Numbered from the stretch's first letter, positions 32,660 through 42,016 are shown. The stretch is 64,000 nucleotides of DNA from Stappia indica (GCF_009789575.1 NZ_CP046908.1:3129001-3193000), one strand, 5' to 3'. A program made the numbers and translations. The notes: a model not told the origin generated them from the letters alone.

Positions 32660-33456
32660 CGGCAAACATCGCGATCATCGGCTTCGGCAGCATCACCCGG
32701 ACGCTGCTCGCCTCGCTCGCCGGCAACGGGGCCGTGCGCGTCAAGAACATCGTCGTTCGCCCCGAGCGCATCGGCGCGCCGGACCACAGCTGGCAGGACG
32801 CCCGTTTCGTTAGTTCCATCGGGGAGCTGGAAGCGGATGTCGACACGGTGATCGAAGCGGCCGGCCATGCGGCGCTGAGGCAGCATGCCGGCGATGTGGT
32901 GGCGAGCGGCCGCCGTCTGGTGCTCGCCTCCTCCGGCGCGCTGGCGGACGATGCGTTCCGAAAGGGGCTGGAGAAGACGGCGCGCGAAACCGGCGCGGAG
33001 ATCCACGTGGTCAGCGGCGCCATCGGCGCGCTCGATGCGCTGGCGACGGCGCAGATCGCCGGCCGGCAGGCGGTGCACTATACCGGCATCAAGCCGAGCC
33101 GCGCCTGGCGCGGCACGCCGGCCGAACACTGCGTCGATCTCGATGCGCTGGAAGCCCCGACGACCTTCTTCACCGGCTCGGCGCGCGAGGTGGCCCGGCT
33201 CTACCCGGCCAATGCCAATGTCGCCGCGACCGTCGCCCTGGCCGGCCCCGGCTTCGACGCGACGACCGTCTCGCTGATCGCGGATCCCGATGCGGCGCTC
33301 AACCGCCACGTGGTGGAAGCGGACGGCGTGCTCGGCAGCTTCCGCTTCGAGACGACCGCAACCCCCTTGAGCATCAACCCGCGCACCTCCGGCACGACGG
33401 TCTTCAGCATCCTGTCGTTCCTGAACAGCGGCTCGAATTCGGTGAGGCTGGTGTAG
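32656..33456 (+). CDS. L-aspartate dehydrogenase-like (DUF108/NadX family) protein
   Basis: 266 aa from the GTG at 32656, overlapping the iclR stop. N-terminal Rossmann motif IGFGSITRTLLASL; the family segments EAAGHAALRQHAGDVVASG (about 68-86), GAIGALDALATAQ (about 125-137), VARLYPANANVAATVALAGPGFD (about 180-202) and the C-terminal NPRTSGTTVFSIL are all present. Family members oxidise L-aspartate to iminoaspartate; with no nadA/nadC nearby, this paralogue probably works in the catabolic route encoded by the divergent operon. Confidence 0.88.
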   Translation: MTANIAIIGFGSITRTLLASLAGNGAVRVKNIVVRPERIGAPDHSWQDARFVSSIGELEADVDTVIEAAGHAALRQHAGDVVASGRRLVLASSGALADDAFRKGLEKTARETGAEIHVVSGAIGALDALATAQIAGRQAVHYTGIKPSRAWRGTPAEHCVDLDALEAPTTFFTGSAREVARLYPANANVAATVALAGPGFDATTVSLIADPDAALNRHVVEADGVLGSFRFETTATPLSINPRTSGTTVFSILSFLNSGSNSVRLV

Positions 33457-33672
33457 GGGGGGCTTGCGTCCCCTCTGCCCAACAAGACATCCAGTTCGGC
33501 AAAAGGATGGTCAGTTCGCGGAACATCTCGACGGCTGCGCTCGTGAAAGCTCTGCTTTGGCACGACAGGCGGAATGCTCCGCCCGGTGATTACACGCGGG
33601 ACGTGCCGTCTAAGTCTTCTTTAAGCTAGGTTGAGGTAGGGAGATCTCCGACAACCTTGCCGGGAGAAAGCA

Positions 33673-35328
33673 ATGAAACCACTGGGGCGGCCCTTCCTCC
33701 TCTTCGTCTCCATGGCGACAATTACGGTTCACTTCGGCACCGGTCTGCTCGCAAGTTTCACCGAGCAGGTCCCGCCTGCGGTCGCAGCCATGGACACGGT
33801 GCTAGGCGTTGGCTTGGTGTCCTGGCTCGGCCATTTCGGCACCTTGGCATTCCTGGCGTTCCTGACAGTTCTCTTGCCGATTTTGGCATATCGTCAGAAC
33901 CTGCATGAGAAGCGGTTGGCTCAACCTCCGCATCGGATCATCAAGCCGGCGCGTACGCAGCGCATGGTCGGTAAAGCGCCCAAAGCCGGCATCAGCCCGG
34001 AAGACAAGAAGTTTGTGTCGGAATTGTTTATGGGCGCGGCTGAAGCAGTTCGGCGCGGCAGGGAGATGGCGGCGGCGAACGAGCGGCCGAGCCTTTTCGT
34101 GCGTCTGGTACCACGGGTCCCGATAGTCTCCGGTGTGCCGGCATGCAGTTGGTTGGGTGGCAATCCATCGCTTCCGGCTGGCACGAGCTGGCCGCTCTGT
34201 GAGGGGCAGCCGGCGGCATTCTTGGCGCAGATTGACTGTTCCAGTCTTCCTCCCGGCTTGTGGGAAGGCGCTGGACCGCGCACCGGCTGGCTGTCCTTTT
34301 TCTTTGGCGTCGAAAACGACCGTATCGTGGCGAAGGTACTCCACACCCTGGATCTCGGTCGTCCGGTGGAGCCGCCCTCGGCGGTTGGCTTTCAGTTTTT
34401 CCTCTCCCACCAGACATGGGAAACGGACGTGGATTGGCCGATCCCAAAGGGAACTCCGCAATGGCCTGTCGATGTGGTCCAGGTGTCCAGGCAGGAAGAG
34501 GACCCCTGGATCTGGCGGTATGGTGCCTCCGACAAAGACGACAATCCGCGCTCTATTCGCTACCGAACAGGGGCCAGTCTCAATGATCCCGGTTTGAAGC
34601 CGTTCGACTGGACGACGACCTTGTTGATGCTCGACACCGCGGCCGCCCACGCGCAGTCGCATGTGAAACGATCGGAAAAAAGCCTCGCCAGCGTACAAAA
34701 AGCCCTGGACCACGTTTCTGCTAATCCTGAGCGCTATGGCGATTTAGACGCCGCACGCGCGCGAATAAAATCTCACGCCTTAGGCGACGATCATCGCGCA
34801 TCCGTCTGGAAGGCATGTGAACTCAAGGTGAGGGCGTTGCGCGCAAGAGTGGCAGAAGATGCGGCGCGTCTTCCGTTTTCGGAGGCGCTGCTTGACGATG
34901 TGATCGTCGAGCTCTCAACCATAGAGCTGCAACGGCGCGACGGGGAACCTGCCGCAAGAGCTTTTCGGATGGAGCGTCCGCCAAACTCAGGATTGGGATA
35001 TTGGCTGTATAGCTGGGAATCGATCGCACAGAGCCATGCAAAGCATCTGTATGTGTCGGACCCTCAAATGTTGCCGCCCGCGTGGCGTGAAAATCTGGAA
35101 GCGCAGGCCGCATTTGATGCTCAGCGCGAAATGGGAATAATGTGTGAGGTGCCTTACGGGTATGTGCATGAGTTTACGATCGGTAGAGAAGTGACGCTTT
35201 TGGAGCTGCCCACAAGTGATCTTTTGAATTGGAAGTGGGGTGACGTTGATAATCTCGTGCTGACTATTCAGAAATCGGATCTCGTTCGTAATAACTTCAG
35301 TAGAATAAACGCTCAAATCACAAATTGA
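33673..35328 (+). CDS. Membrane-anchored DUF1963 (YwqG-like) protein
   Basis: 551 aa. Two N-terminal hydrophobic helices (about 5-28 and 44-70: LVSWLGHFGTLAFLAFLTVLLPILAY), then a DUF1963-type region with SWLGGNPSLPAGTSWPLCEGQPAAFLAQIDCSSLP (about 155-190) and TGWLSFFF. The C-terminal 250 residues contain a helical stretch (HVKRSEKSLASVQKALDHVSANPERYGDLDAARARI) and a second YwqG-like part. Base composition is more even than in neighbours, and it is followed by AT-rich DNA, so it may be acquired. Function unknown; anchoring of DUF1963 to the membrane is less usual. Confidence 0.75.
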   Translation: MKPLGRPFLLFVSMATITVHFGTGLLASFTEQVPPAVAAMDTVLGVGLVSWLGHFGTLAFLAFLTVLLPILAYRQNLHEKRLAQPPHRIIKPARTQRMVGKAPKAGISPEDKKFVSELFMGAAEAVRRGREMAAANERPSLFVRLVPRVPIVSGVPACSWLGGNPSLPAGTSWPLCEGQPAAFLAQIDCSSLPPGLWEGAGPRTGWLSFFFGVENDRIVAKVLHTLDLGRPVEPPSAVGFQFFLSHQTWETDVDWPIPKGTPQWPVDVVQVSRQEEDPWIWRYGASDKDDNPRSIRYRTGASLNDPGLKPFDWTTTLLMLDTAAAHAQSHVKRSEKSLASVQKALDHVSANPERYGDLDAARARIKSHALGDDHRASVWKACELKVRALRARVAEDAARLPFSEALLDDVIVELSTIELQRRDGEPAARAFRMERPPNSGLGYWLYSWESIAQSHAKHLYVSDPQMLPPAWRENLEAQAAFDAQREMGIMCEVPYGYVHEFTIGREVTLLELPTSDLLNWKWGDVDNLVLTIQKSDLVRNNFSRINAQITN

Positions 35329-35451
35329 TCTATGTTTGATATAGATGATTATATTTTCTGGAGTTTATTGTATTAATTATCGAAATATATTTTATGTATA
35401 TTGGTTTTCGTTCAAGGTTTTTTGAAAATGCAGCATGTAACCCCCTTTGAC

Positions 35452-35880
35452 CTAGAAATCGATGGTGACCGAGGGCACGTTGCGCTGGGCCTCGCCCTGG
35501 TAGACCGCCTCGATATTGTTCCCGTCCGGGTCGAGCAGGAAGGCTGCATAGTAGCCCGGGTGATAGGCCCGCAGGCCGGGGGCGCCGTTGTCGCGGCCGC
35601 CATTTTCCAGCCCGGTGCGGTGGAAGGCGTCGACGCTCTCGCGGTCCTTCGCCTGGAGGGCGATGTGGTGCCGCCCGGTCAGGCTGCCCGATGCCGTGAC
35701 GCTGTCGGGAGAGGAGACGACGAGTTCGTCTGCCATGAAGTAGCCGTTGCCCGTGCTGACGACGGGGATATCCAGCACCGACAGGACCGCCGTGTAGAAG
35801 GTCTCGCTCGCCTTCAGATCGCGCACCACAAGCTGGATGTGATCGATCAGGCGGCCGCGATGCAGTCGGGTGGTTTCCAT
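35452..35880 (-). CDS. VOC-family (glyoxalase/bleomycin resistance-like) protein
   Basis: 142 aa from the ATG at 35880, preceded by AAGGAA. Two beta-alpha-beta-beta-beta modules: IDHIQLVVRDLKASETFYTAVL (first metal His about 14), then HHIALQAKDRESVDAFH and YYAAFLLDPDGNNIEAVY (Glu near 130). Metal-dependent enzyme or binding protein, substrate unknown. Stand-alone between the DUF1963 gene and MocR. Confidence 0.88.
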   Translation of the reverse strand: METTRLHRGRLIDHIQLVVRDLKASETFYTAVLSVLDIPVVSTGNGYFMADELVVSSPDSVTASGSLTGRHHIALQAKDRESVDAFHRTGLENGGRDNGAPGLRAYHPGYYAAFLLDPDGNNIEAVYQGEAQRNVPSVTIDF

Positions 35881-36029
35881 GGGCGTTCCTTCTGTGGCGG
35901 TGGGCCGGGCGGTGCTGTGCCCGTCGCCGGATTTCGAGGAAACACCAGAGCGCGGCCCGGACGCAATGGCTCGCAACGTCGCGGGCAGGCCGGATGGGCG
36001 CGTCTCTACCCGGCCCTCTGTCCGGCCGC

Positions 36030-37505
36030 TCAGCGATACGCGGTTGCCAGCTTGCGGACCGCGGTCTCGATCTCGGCCGGCGTGTAGGCGGCAAAGCCCA
36101 TCAGGACCCCCGTTTCGGGTTTGCCGAGGGCATGCAGGGCGGACAGTCCCAGAAGCTCGATCCCGACATGCCGCGCCGCGTCGATGGCGGCGCGCTCCGA
36201 CAGGGTGCCGGTCAGGGCGCAGGGCATCTGCAACCCGCCGATGGGAACCCGCGGTTCGACGAAATCCCCCAGATGCGTGCGCACGAGGCGCGCCAGAATG
36301 TCGAGCCGCTCGGCATAGATGCCGCGCATGGTGCGGACATGGGCGCCGAAATGCCCGCCTTCCATGAAACGGGCGAGCGTCAGCTGCGGCAGCGGCGCGG
36401 AATGCCCGTCGAGCAGCGTGCGCGCCGTCGTCATCGGTTTCACCAGCTGCGGCGGCAGCACCACATAACCGATCCGCAGGCCCGGAAAGAGCGACTTGGT
36501 GAAGGTGCCGATATAGATGGTGCGATCATGGGGATCGAGACCCTGCACGCAGGCCGTCGGCTTGCCGGCATAGTGGAACTCGCTGTCGTAATCGTCCTCG
36601 ATGATCCACGCCTGCTGCCGGGCGGCCCATTCGATCAGCGCCAGGCGGCGATCCAGCGCCAGCGTCGCGCCGGTCGGGAACTGATGCGATGGCGTCAGGT
36701 ACACGGCCTTGACCTCGCGTGCCTCCGCTGCGATCTGCTCGACGGCAATGCCCTGCCGGTCCACGCGCACGGGCACGCAGTCGAGCCCGGCCGCGTCGAA
36801 CGCCTTGCGCGCGCCGTAATAGGCGGGGTCCTCGATGAAGATGGGATCGCCGGGATCGAGCAGCATGGTGGCGCACAGCGACATGGCCTGCTGCGAGCTG
36901 GTGAGGACCAGCACCCGGTCGGCGGTGGCGCGCGCCCCGCGCTCCAGGTTCACATAGTCGGCGATGGCTCGGCGCAGCGGCTCGGTTCCCTGCGGATCGC
37001 CATGAGCCAGCGCCTGGGTACCGACCTCCTTGACGACCTGCCGTTCCAGCCGTTCCCACAGCGCCAGGGGAAAGGTGCGGGTTTCCGGCACGCCGGGCGC
37101 GAACGGGCGCGGGTCCAGCATCTCGCGCACCCCGCCGCCGCGGAACACGGCCGCCCCGCGCCGGCTGAGGGCCGGCGCCCGATGGCGTGCGAGCGCGTCG
37201 CGGCGGGACTGCCGGTGTCCCGGCGTGAACTCGCTCATCTGCGAGACGAAGCTGCCGCTGCCGACCCGGCGCTCGATGAAGCCCTCCGCATGAAGCTGTC
37301 CGTAGGCCGCCTCCACCGTATCGCGAGACACGCTGAGCGATGCGGCAAGCGCCCGCGAGGCCGGCAGCGGCTTGCCCGGCCCCAGCGCGCCATCGACGAT
37401 CAACTGGCGGATAGCCCGCTGGATCCGCGCATGAAGCGGCATCGCCGCATGGGCGGGATGGGCGATCCACGCCTTCACCGATTCCAGTTGGGAGTGCTTG
37501 AACAA
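36030..37505 (-). CDS. MocR/PdxR-type regulator (GntR HTH fused to aminotransferase)
   Basis: 491 aa. GntR winged helix at about 22-90 (PLHARIQRAIRQLIVDGALGPGKPLPASRALAASLSVSRDTVEAAYGQL), then a fold-type-I aminotransferase domain (about 130-490). PLP site: LTSSQQAMSLCATML, EDPAYYGARKAFDAAG, SEFHYAGKP and the Lys in YIGTFTKSLFPGLRIGYV. These use PLP as effector ligand. Divergent from the BenE-type transporter; the region between them carries strong inverted repeats, so it probably regulates that gene. Confidence 0.94.
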   Translation of the reverse strand: MFKHSQLESVKAWIAHPAHAAMPLHARIQRAIRQLIVDGALGPGKPLPASRALAASLSVSRDTVEAAYGQLHAEGFIERRVGSGSFVSQMSEFTPGHRQSRRDALARHRAPALSRRGAAVFRGGGVREMLDPRPFAPGVPETRTFPLALWERLERQVVKEVGTQALAHGDPQGTEPLRRAIADYVNLERGARATADRVLVLTSSQQAMSLCATMLLDPGDPIFIEDPAYYGARKAFDAAGLDCVPVRVDRQGIAVEQIAAEAREVKAVYLTPSHQFPTGATLALDRRLALIEWAARQQAWIIEDDYDSEFHYAGKPTACVQGLDPHDRTIYIGTFTKSLFPGLRIGYVVLPPQLVKPMTTARTLLDGHSAPLPQLTLARFMEGGHFGAHVRTMRGIYAERLDILARLVRTHLGDFVEPRVPIGGLQMPCALTGTLSERAAIDAARHVGIELLGLSALHALGKPETGVLMGFAAYTPAEIETAVRKLATAYR

Positions 37506-37582
37506 ATGGTCTGGTCCATTGACGAAAAGTGGAGGGGCGTATCAGGCCATTGGCCGGATACTTGTCAAGCCGGCCAATGGCC
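37504..37582. promoter_or_regulatory. MocR/benE divergent control region with 13-bp perfect inverted repeat
   Basis: GGCCATTGGCCGG (37545-37557) is exactly inverted at 37570-37582. The 12-bp spacer itself contains CTTG-T-CAAG. Just outside the MocR start, TGGTCTGGTC is a direct repeat inside an AATGG...CCATT pair (37505-37520). Combined direct and inverted half-sites are typical for MocR operators. The inverted repeat could also form an mRNA hairpin ahead of the transporter start. Confidence 0.55.
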
Positions 37583-37615
37583 GCCCCTCCCAACGTCCGG
37601 AGACCATCGCAGATC

Positions 37616-38830
37616 ATGTCGTCCCGCACCTCCCCGTCCTCCCTCCGCCCGAGCGACCTGACGCATCCTGTCGTGGCGGGCCTGATCTCCGTCATCGTCA
37701 ACTATGGCGGCACCTTCATCCTGGTGTTCCAGGCCGCCAAGGTTGCCGGGCTCAGCCCGGAGCTCACGGCCTCCTGGGTCTGGTCGGTCTCCATCGGCGT
37801 CGGGCTGACGGGGCTGTTCCTGAGCTGGCGCTACCGCGAGCCGATCATCACCGCCTGGTCCACGCCGGCAGCGGCGTTCCTGGTCGCGGCACTGACGACG
37901 ACGCCCTATCCGCAAGCCATCGGCGCCTACATGATCTCGGCGGCGGCATTTGTCGCGCTCGGGCTTTCGGGCTGCTTCGAGAAGGTCATCCGGCTGATCC
38001 CGCCGGGCATCGCCTCGGGGCTGCTTGCCGGCATCCTGCTGCAATTCGGCATCGGCGCGTTCGGCGGGGCGAATGTCGATCCGCTGCTGGTGGGTCTGCT
38101 GGTCATCGCCTATGTGGTGCTGAAGCGCTTTTCCGCCCGCTATGCGGTCGTCGGCATCCTCGGCCTCGGGCTGGTCTTCCTGCTGACGCAGGACCGGGTC
38201 GACCTGTCGGGGCTGACGCTGGAGCTTGCCGCTCCCGTCTTCACCATGCCGGAATTCTCGCTGAACGCGCTGCTTTCCGTCGCGCTGCCGCTGTTCCTCA
38301 TCACCCTGACCGGCCAGTACATGCCGGGGATGCTGGTGCTGCGCAACGACGGCTTCAAGACCAGCGCCAATCCGATCGTCACCGTGACCGGGCTCGGCTC
38401 GCTTCTCATGGCCCCGTTCGGGTCGCATGCCTTCAACATCGCGGCGATCACGGCGGCCATCGCCACCGGCCGGGAAGCGCATGAGGACCCGGCCAAGCGC
38501 TGGATCGCCGGTATCGCGGCCGGTTGCTTCTATGTGCTGGTCGGCGTGTTCGGCGTGACGCTCGCCGCCGTCTTCATGGCCTTTCCGGCGAGTTTCATCA
38601 CGACGCTGGCCGGTCTGGCGCTGCTCGGCACCATCGGCGGCAGCCTGGCCGGCGCGATGGCCGACCCGGCCTCGCGCGAGGCGGCGCTGATCACGTTCCT
38701 CGCCTCGGCGGCGAACATCACGCTGCTCGGCATCGGCGGTGCGTTCTGGGGGCTGGTGATCGGCCTTGTCGCCCATCTCGTGCTCAATGGCCGCCTGCCA
38801 CGCTACAAAACCCGCAGCCGGGTGGTATAA
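37616..38830 (+). CDS. Benzoate/H+ symporter (BenE family) transporter
   Basis: 404 aa from the ATG at 37616; starts at 37529 and 37577 are in frame but would lie in the inverted repeat. About 12 membrane helices. BenE-family stretches: GGTFILVFQAAKVAGLSPELTASWVWSVSIG (about 27-57), WSTPAAAFL, IPPGIASGLLAGILLQFG and LTGQYMPGMLVLRNDGF (about 235-251). Transports an aromatic acid or similar small acid with protons. No ring-cleavage genes are adjacent, so the substrate is uncertain. Confidence 0.92.
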   Translation: MSSRTSPSSLRPSDLTHPVVAGLISVIVNYGGTFILVFQAAKVAGLSPELTASWVWSVSIGVGLTGLFLSWRYREPIITAWSTPAAAFLVAALTTTPYPQAIGAYMISAAAFVALGLSGCFEKVIRLIPPGIASGLLAGILLQFGIGAFGGANVDPLLVGLLVIAYVVLKRFSARYAVVGILGLGLVFLLTQDRVDLSGLTLELAAPVFTMPEFSLNALLSVALPLFLITLTGQYMPGMLVLRNDGFKTSANPIVTVTGLGSLLMAPFGSHAFNIAAITAAIATGREAHEDPAKRWIAGIAAGCFYVLVGVFGVTLAAVFMAFPASFITTLAGLALLGTIGGSLAGAMADPASREAALITFLASAANITLLGIGGAFWGLVIGLVAHLVLNGRLPRYKTRSRVV

Positions 38831-38896
38831 GGCCGGATCTCGCGCAGGTGCGCGGCGGCTCGGCCGACAGGCGCGGGCCGGCGATTCGGGTCGAAC

Positions 38897-39853
38897 ATGG
38901 TCAATCTCACCGCCTGCCGCTATTTCCTGGAAGTCGTGCATCTGGGGTCGATCCGCCTGGCGGCGGACCGGCTGCACGTCTCGCCCTCGGCGATCAGCCG
39001 CCAGATCGCCAAGCTGGAGCGGGAGTTCGGCGAGCCGCTGCTCGACCGGCGGGCGAACGGCGTGCAGCTGACCGAGGCGGGCACGCTGGCGGCCGAGCAT
39101 TTCGCCTCGATCCTCGGCCAGATCGACCTGATCCGCGGGGAAATGTCCGACCTGCGCAAGCTGAAGTCGGGCAGCGTCTCCATCGCGACGGTCGACGGGG
39201 TGACCGATCCCTACCTGTCGGAACAGATCCTGGCGTTCCGCAAGCGGTTTCCGGCGGTCGACTTCCGCATGCGGATCCGGGGGCGCGAGCGCGTGCTGGA
39301 GGCGCTGGAAAAGCGCATCTGCCAGGTCGGCTTCGTCTACGACCACTTCTCCCATCCGATGATGGAAATCGTCGGGCAATGGCGCCAGCCGCTGCTCGCC
39401 CTCGTCCCGCCCTCGCACCCCTTTGCCGACGGGCGGGCGGTGAAGCTGCCGGACATCGCCGACTGCGACTGCGTGCTGCCGGACGACAGCTACGGCATCC
39501 ATCACTTGGTCCACAGGGCGTTTCGCAAGTTCGGCGGCAAGCCGAAGGCGATCATGGTCGCGGACCAGCTGCACTTCCTGATCCGCCACGCGATCCGGTC
39601 GAACGCGATCGTCTATGTGCCGCTGCAGGCGGCCCTGCGCGAGGTCGAGGCGGGCGAACTCGTGCCGCTCAGCCTCGCCTGCGGCGACTTCGAGCACCGC
39701 TTCATCTACGCGATCGTGCGGCGGGACCAGCGGCGATCACCGGCCTGCGACGCGTTCATCGCCATGCTGACGTCGAACTTCCCGAAACACGAGAAGGCCG
39801 ACGCCGCCATGCTGAAGCGGTTGAGAGCTGCCCAGGCTGAGGGGAAGGCGTGA
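38897..39853 (+). CDS. LysR-family transcriptional regulator
   Basis: 318 aa. HTH at about 1-60 (YFLEVVHLGSIRLAADRLHVSPSAISRQIAKLEREFGEPLLDRR), effector domain 88-295. ISEIA-type CbnR/CynR signature, with VSIATVDGVTDPYLSEQILAFRKRFP. Located between benE and the convergent ridA; it may control the RidA/amidase/TRAP region or benE. Confidence 0.92.
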   Translation: MVNLTACRYFLEVVHLGSIRLAADRLHVSPSAISRQIAKLEREFGEPLLDRRANGVQLTEAGTLAAEHFASILGQIDLIRGEMSDLRKLKSGSVSIATVDGVTDPYLSEQILAFRKRFPAVDFRMRIRGRERVLEALEKRICQVGFVYDHFSHPMMEIVGQWRQPLLALVPPSHPFADGRAVKLPDIADCDCVLPDDSYGIHHLVHRAFRKFGGKPKAIMVADQLHFLIRHAIRSNAIVYVPLQAALREVEAGELVPLSLACGDFEHRFIYAIVRRDQRRSPACDAFIAMLTSNFPKHEKADAAMLKRLRAAQAEGKA

Positions 39854-39869
39854 CGCTCAGGCCTGAAGA

Positions 39870-40355
39870 TCAGGCGTGCAGCTCGACCGTCAGGTCGGCC
39901 TCGACCGGCGCGTTGAGGCCCAGCTCGTGCTGGGTGAGCGCGGCGCGCGCGTGCTTGCCGCTTTCCTCGCCCCACAGCTCGACGAAGAGATCCGAGGCGC
40001 CGTTCAGCACCAGGTGCGGCTCGGTGAAGCCCGGCGCGCAGGTGACGTAGCCGATCATCTTGACGATCCGCTTGACCCGGTCGAGATCGCCCAGCACCGC
40101 CTTCATCATGGCCAGGTGGTTGATCGCCATCAGGCGGGCCGAGGCGTAGCCTTCCTCGATGGTGAGATCCGAGCCGACCTTGCCGACATAGGGCAGGACA
40201 TCGTTGTCGTTCTCGTCGGGCCGGGTGCCCAGCGTGCCGGACGTGAAGAGGAGGTTCCCGACGACGACGCCGGGCAGGTAGTTGCCGATGGGCTTGGGCC
40301 TGCGGGGCAGGACGATTCCCATTTCCTTCAGACGTGCTTCGGTCGCATGCGGCAT
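39870..40355 (-). CDS. RidA-family protein (Rid/YjgF/YER057c/UK114)
   Basis: 161 aa, YjgF-like fold: GIVLPRRPKPIGNYLPGVVVGNLLFTSG (about 13-40), DLDRVKRIVKMIGYVTCAPGF (about 90-110). The usual active-site Arg of RidA (about 105 in RidA numbering) is not evident; CAPGF replaces the C-N-[V]-R-like segment, so it belongs to a Rid subgroup rather than classical RidA. Divergent from an amidase and likely processes reactive imine/enamine or deaminates a product. Confidence 0.88.
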   Translation of the reverse strand: MPHATEARLKEMGIVLPRRPKPIGNYLPGVVVGNLLFTSGTLGTRPDENDNDVLPYVGKVGSDLTIEEGYASARLMAINHLAMMKAVLGDLDRVKRIVKMIGYVTCAPGFTEPHLVLNGASDLFVELWGEESGKHARAALTQHELGLNAPVEADLTVELHA

Positions 40356-40636
40356 GAACGTGCTCCAGGATTAGGCGTTGACCGATGGCAAACTAGGCAA
40401 AACCGGTGCGGCTGCGTGTGCGTTGACGGCAACGCAGTGTTGCCATTTCGGCAACTTATGACCTAGGGTAAGGTTCGGTTTGAGGCTGAATTAATATTAT
40501 AATACATATATTTAATCGAATGTGCGCCGCCGCGATCCCGCGCGGCGGTGCTGCGTTGCAGCGAAGAGGCGAGTGGTCGCGCATCCGTTTTCTCGTAATG
40601 TCCCGGCTTGGGTTTCACACCAGCAGGGGCCAACAG
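40356..40636. promoter_or_regulatory. Divergent promoter region between ridA-like gene and amidase
   Basis: 281 bp with an AT-rich core (about 40485-40520: TTAATATTATAATACATA) in otherwise GC-rich DNA, suitable for RNA polymerase melting. The upstream segment contains GTGTTGCCATTTCGGCAAC-like symmetry near 40435-40455 that could be a LysR box. No gene is visible. Confidence 0.5.
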
Positions 40637-42016
40637 GTGCAGTCTCAATCTCTGGCAGCAATCGCGGCGGACCTTCGCGCCGGCAAGGTGCGGTCTTCGG
40701 ATCTCGTGGCCCTGGCCGTGGAGCGCCATGCGGCGAGCGAGCCGGTGCTGAAGGCCTACCGGACCTGGGCCGGCGACCGGGCCAAGGCCCAGGCGGCAGC
40801 GCTCGACACGCTCATCGCCTCCGGCATCGATCTCGGGCCGCTGATGGGCATTCCCGTCTCGGTCAAGGACCTGTTCGGCGTTCCCGGCCTGCCGACCCAT
40901 GCGGGCACCAATGCCGCCTTCCCGAAAGAGTGGCAGGCCGCCGGTCCGGTGGTGAAGGCGCTGCTGGCGCAGATGGGCGTGGTGACCGGCAAGACGCATA
41001 CGGTCGAGTTTGCGTTCGGCGGGCTGGGCACCAACCCGCATGCCGGAACGCCGGTCAATCCGTGGTCGTCGCGCGAGACCCCTCGCGTGCCGGGCGGATC
41101 GAGCTCGGGCGCTGGCGTGTCGCTGGCGCAAGGTTCGGCGCTGCTGGCGCTGGGCACCGACACGGCCGGGTCGGTCCGTATCCCCGCCTCCTTCACCGGA
41201 CAGACGGCGCTGAAGATCACCCATGGCCGCTGGTCGCTGGAGGGCATCGTCCCGCTGTCGCCCTCGCTCGATACGCCCGGCCTGCTGGCCCGCACGGTTG
41301 CGGACCTGGCCTATGCCTTCGCCGCGCTGGACCCGGAAGCGGCAGCGCCGGTTGCAGCAAGCGACCTTGCCGGCCTGCGCATCGGCGTCGTCCGCAACAC
41401 GGTCTGGGACGATATCGAGCCGTCGATTGCCGAGAACACCGGCCAGGCGCTGCGGGTACTGGAAAAGGCCGGCGCGCATGTGAGCGACGTGACGCTGGCC
41501 TGCACGGAGGAGGCGCTCGCCATCTTCCGCGCCGGCGGCCTGGCGGCGGCGGAGCTGCGGGCGTTCCTCGAGCGCAATTTCCCCGAGCGGATCGGCCAGC
41601 TCGATCCGGCGGTGATGGCGCGCGTCGAAGCCGTCAACGACCTGACCGCGTCCGGCTACCTGCAGCGCGCGGCGAACCTTGCGCAGTACGGCCGGACCGC
41701 GGCGCGGGCTTTCGAGACCGTCGACGTGCTGGTCTCGCCGACCATTCCGGTCACCGCGCCGACCATCGCCGAGGTGGCGGATCCCGAAACCTATCGAAAG
41801 GCCAACATGCTGGCCCTTCGCAACACCGCGCTCGCCAACCTGTTCGGCTGGTGCGCGGCGACACTGCCGACCGGGCTGGATGCCAACGGCATTCCGTCCG
41901 GCCTTCAGATCATGGCGCCGCCGATGGCGGAACGCCGCCTGCTGGCGGCGGCCCTGGCCATCGAGACTGCCATCGGATCCGGGCCCGAAATGCTCGGGAA
42001 AGCACCGCTGGCCTGA
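40637..42016 (+). CDS. Amidase (amidase signature family)
   Basis: 459 aa from the GTG at 40637, which follows AGCAGGGG by about 8 bp; an earlier ATG at 40598 lacks a ribosome site. Catalytic residues: Lys in IPVSVKDLFG (about 75), Ser in VPGGSSSGAGVS (about 155) and Ser in LGTDTAGSVRIPAS (about 180). Upstream of a TRAP system in the same direction, so it probably hydrolyses the transported amide. Compared with the amidase at 26217 it lacks the N-terminal extension. Confidence 0.92.
   Translation: MQSQSLAAIAADLRAGKVRSSDLVALAVERHAASEPVLKAYRTWAGDRAKAQAAALDTLIASGIDLGPLMGIPVSVKDLFGVPGLPTHAGTNAAFPKEWQAAGPVVKALLAQMGVVTGKTHTVEFAFGGLGTNPHAGTPVNPWSSRETPRVPGGSSSGAGVSLAQGSALLALGTDTAGSVRIPASFTGQTALKITHGRWSLEGIVPLSPSLDTPGLLARTVADLAYAFAALDPEAAAPVAASDLAGLRIGVVRNTVWDDIEPSIAENTGQALRVLEKAGAHVSDVTLACTEEALAIFRAGGLAAAELRAFLERNFPERIGQLDPAVMARVEAVNDLTASGYLQRAANLAQYGRTAARAFETVDVLVSPTIPVTAPTIAEVADPETYRKANMLALRNTALANLFGWCAATLPTGLDANGIPSGLQIMAPPMAERRLLAAALAIETAIGSGPEMLGKAPLA

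Noticed and set aside
33489-33530. Additional IclR box (AGTTCGCGGAAC) after the AspDH-like gene
   Set aside because: Only one half resembles the GTTCCG...GGAAC boxes, spacing differs, and there is no promoter-like context.
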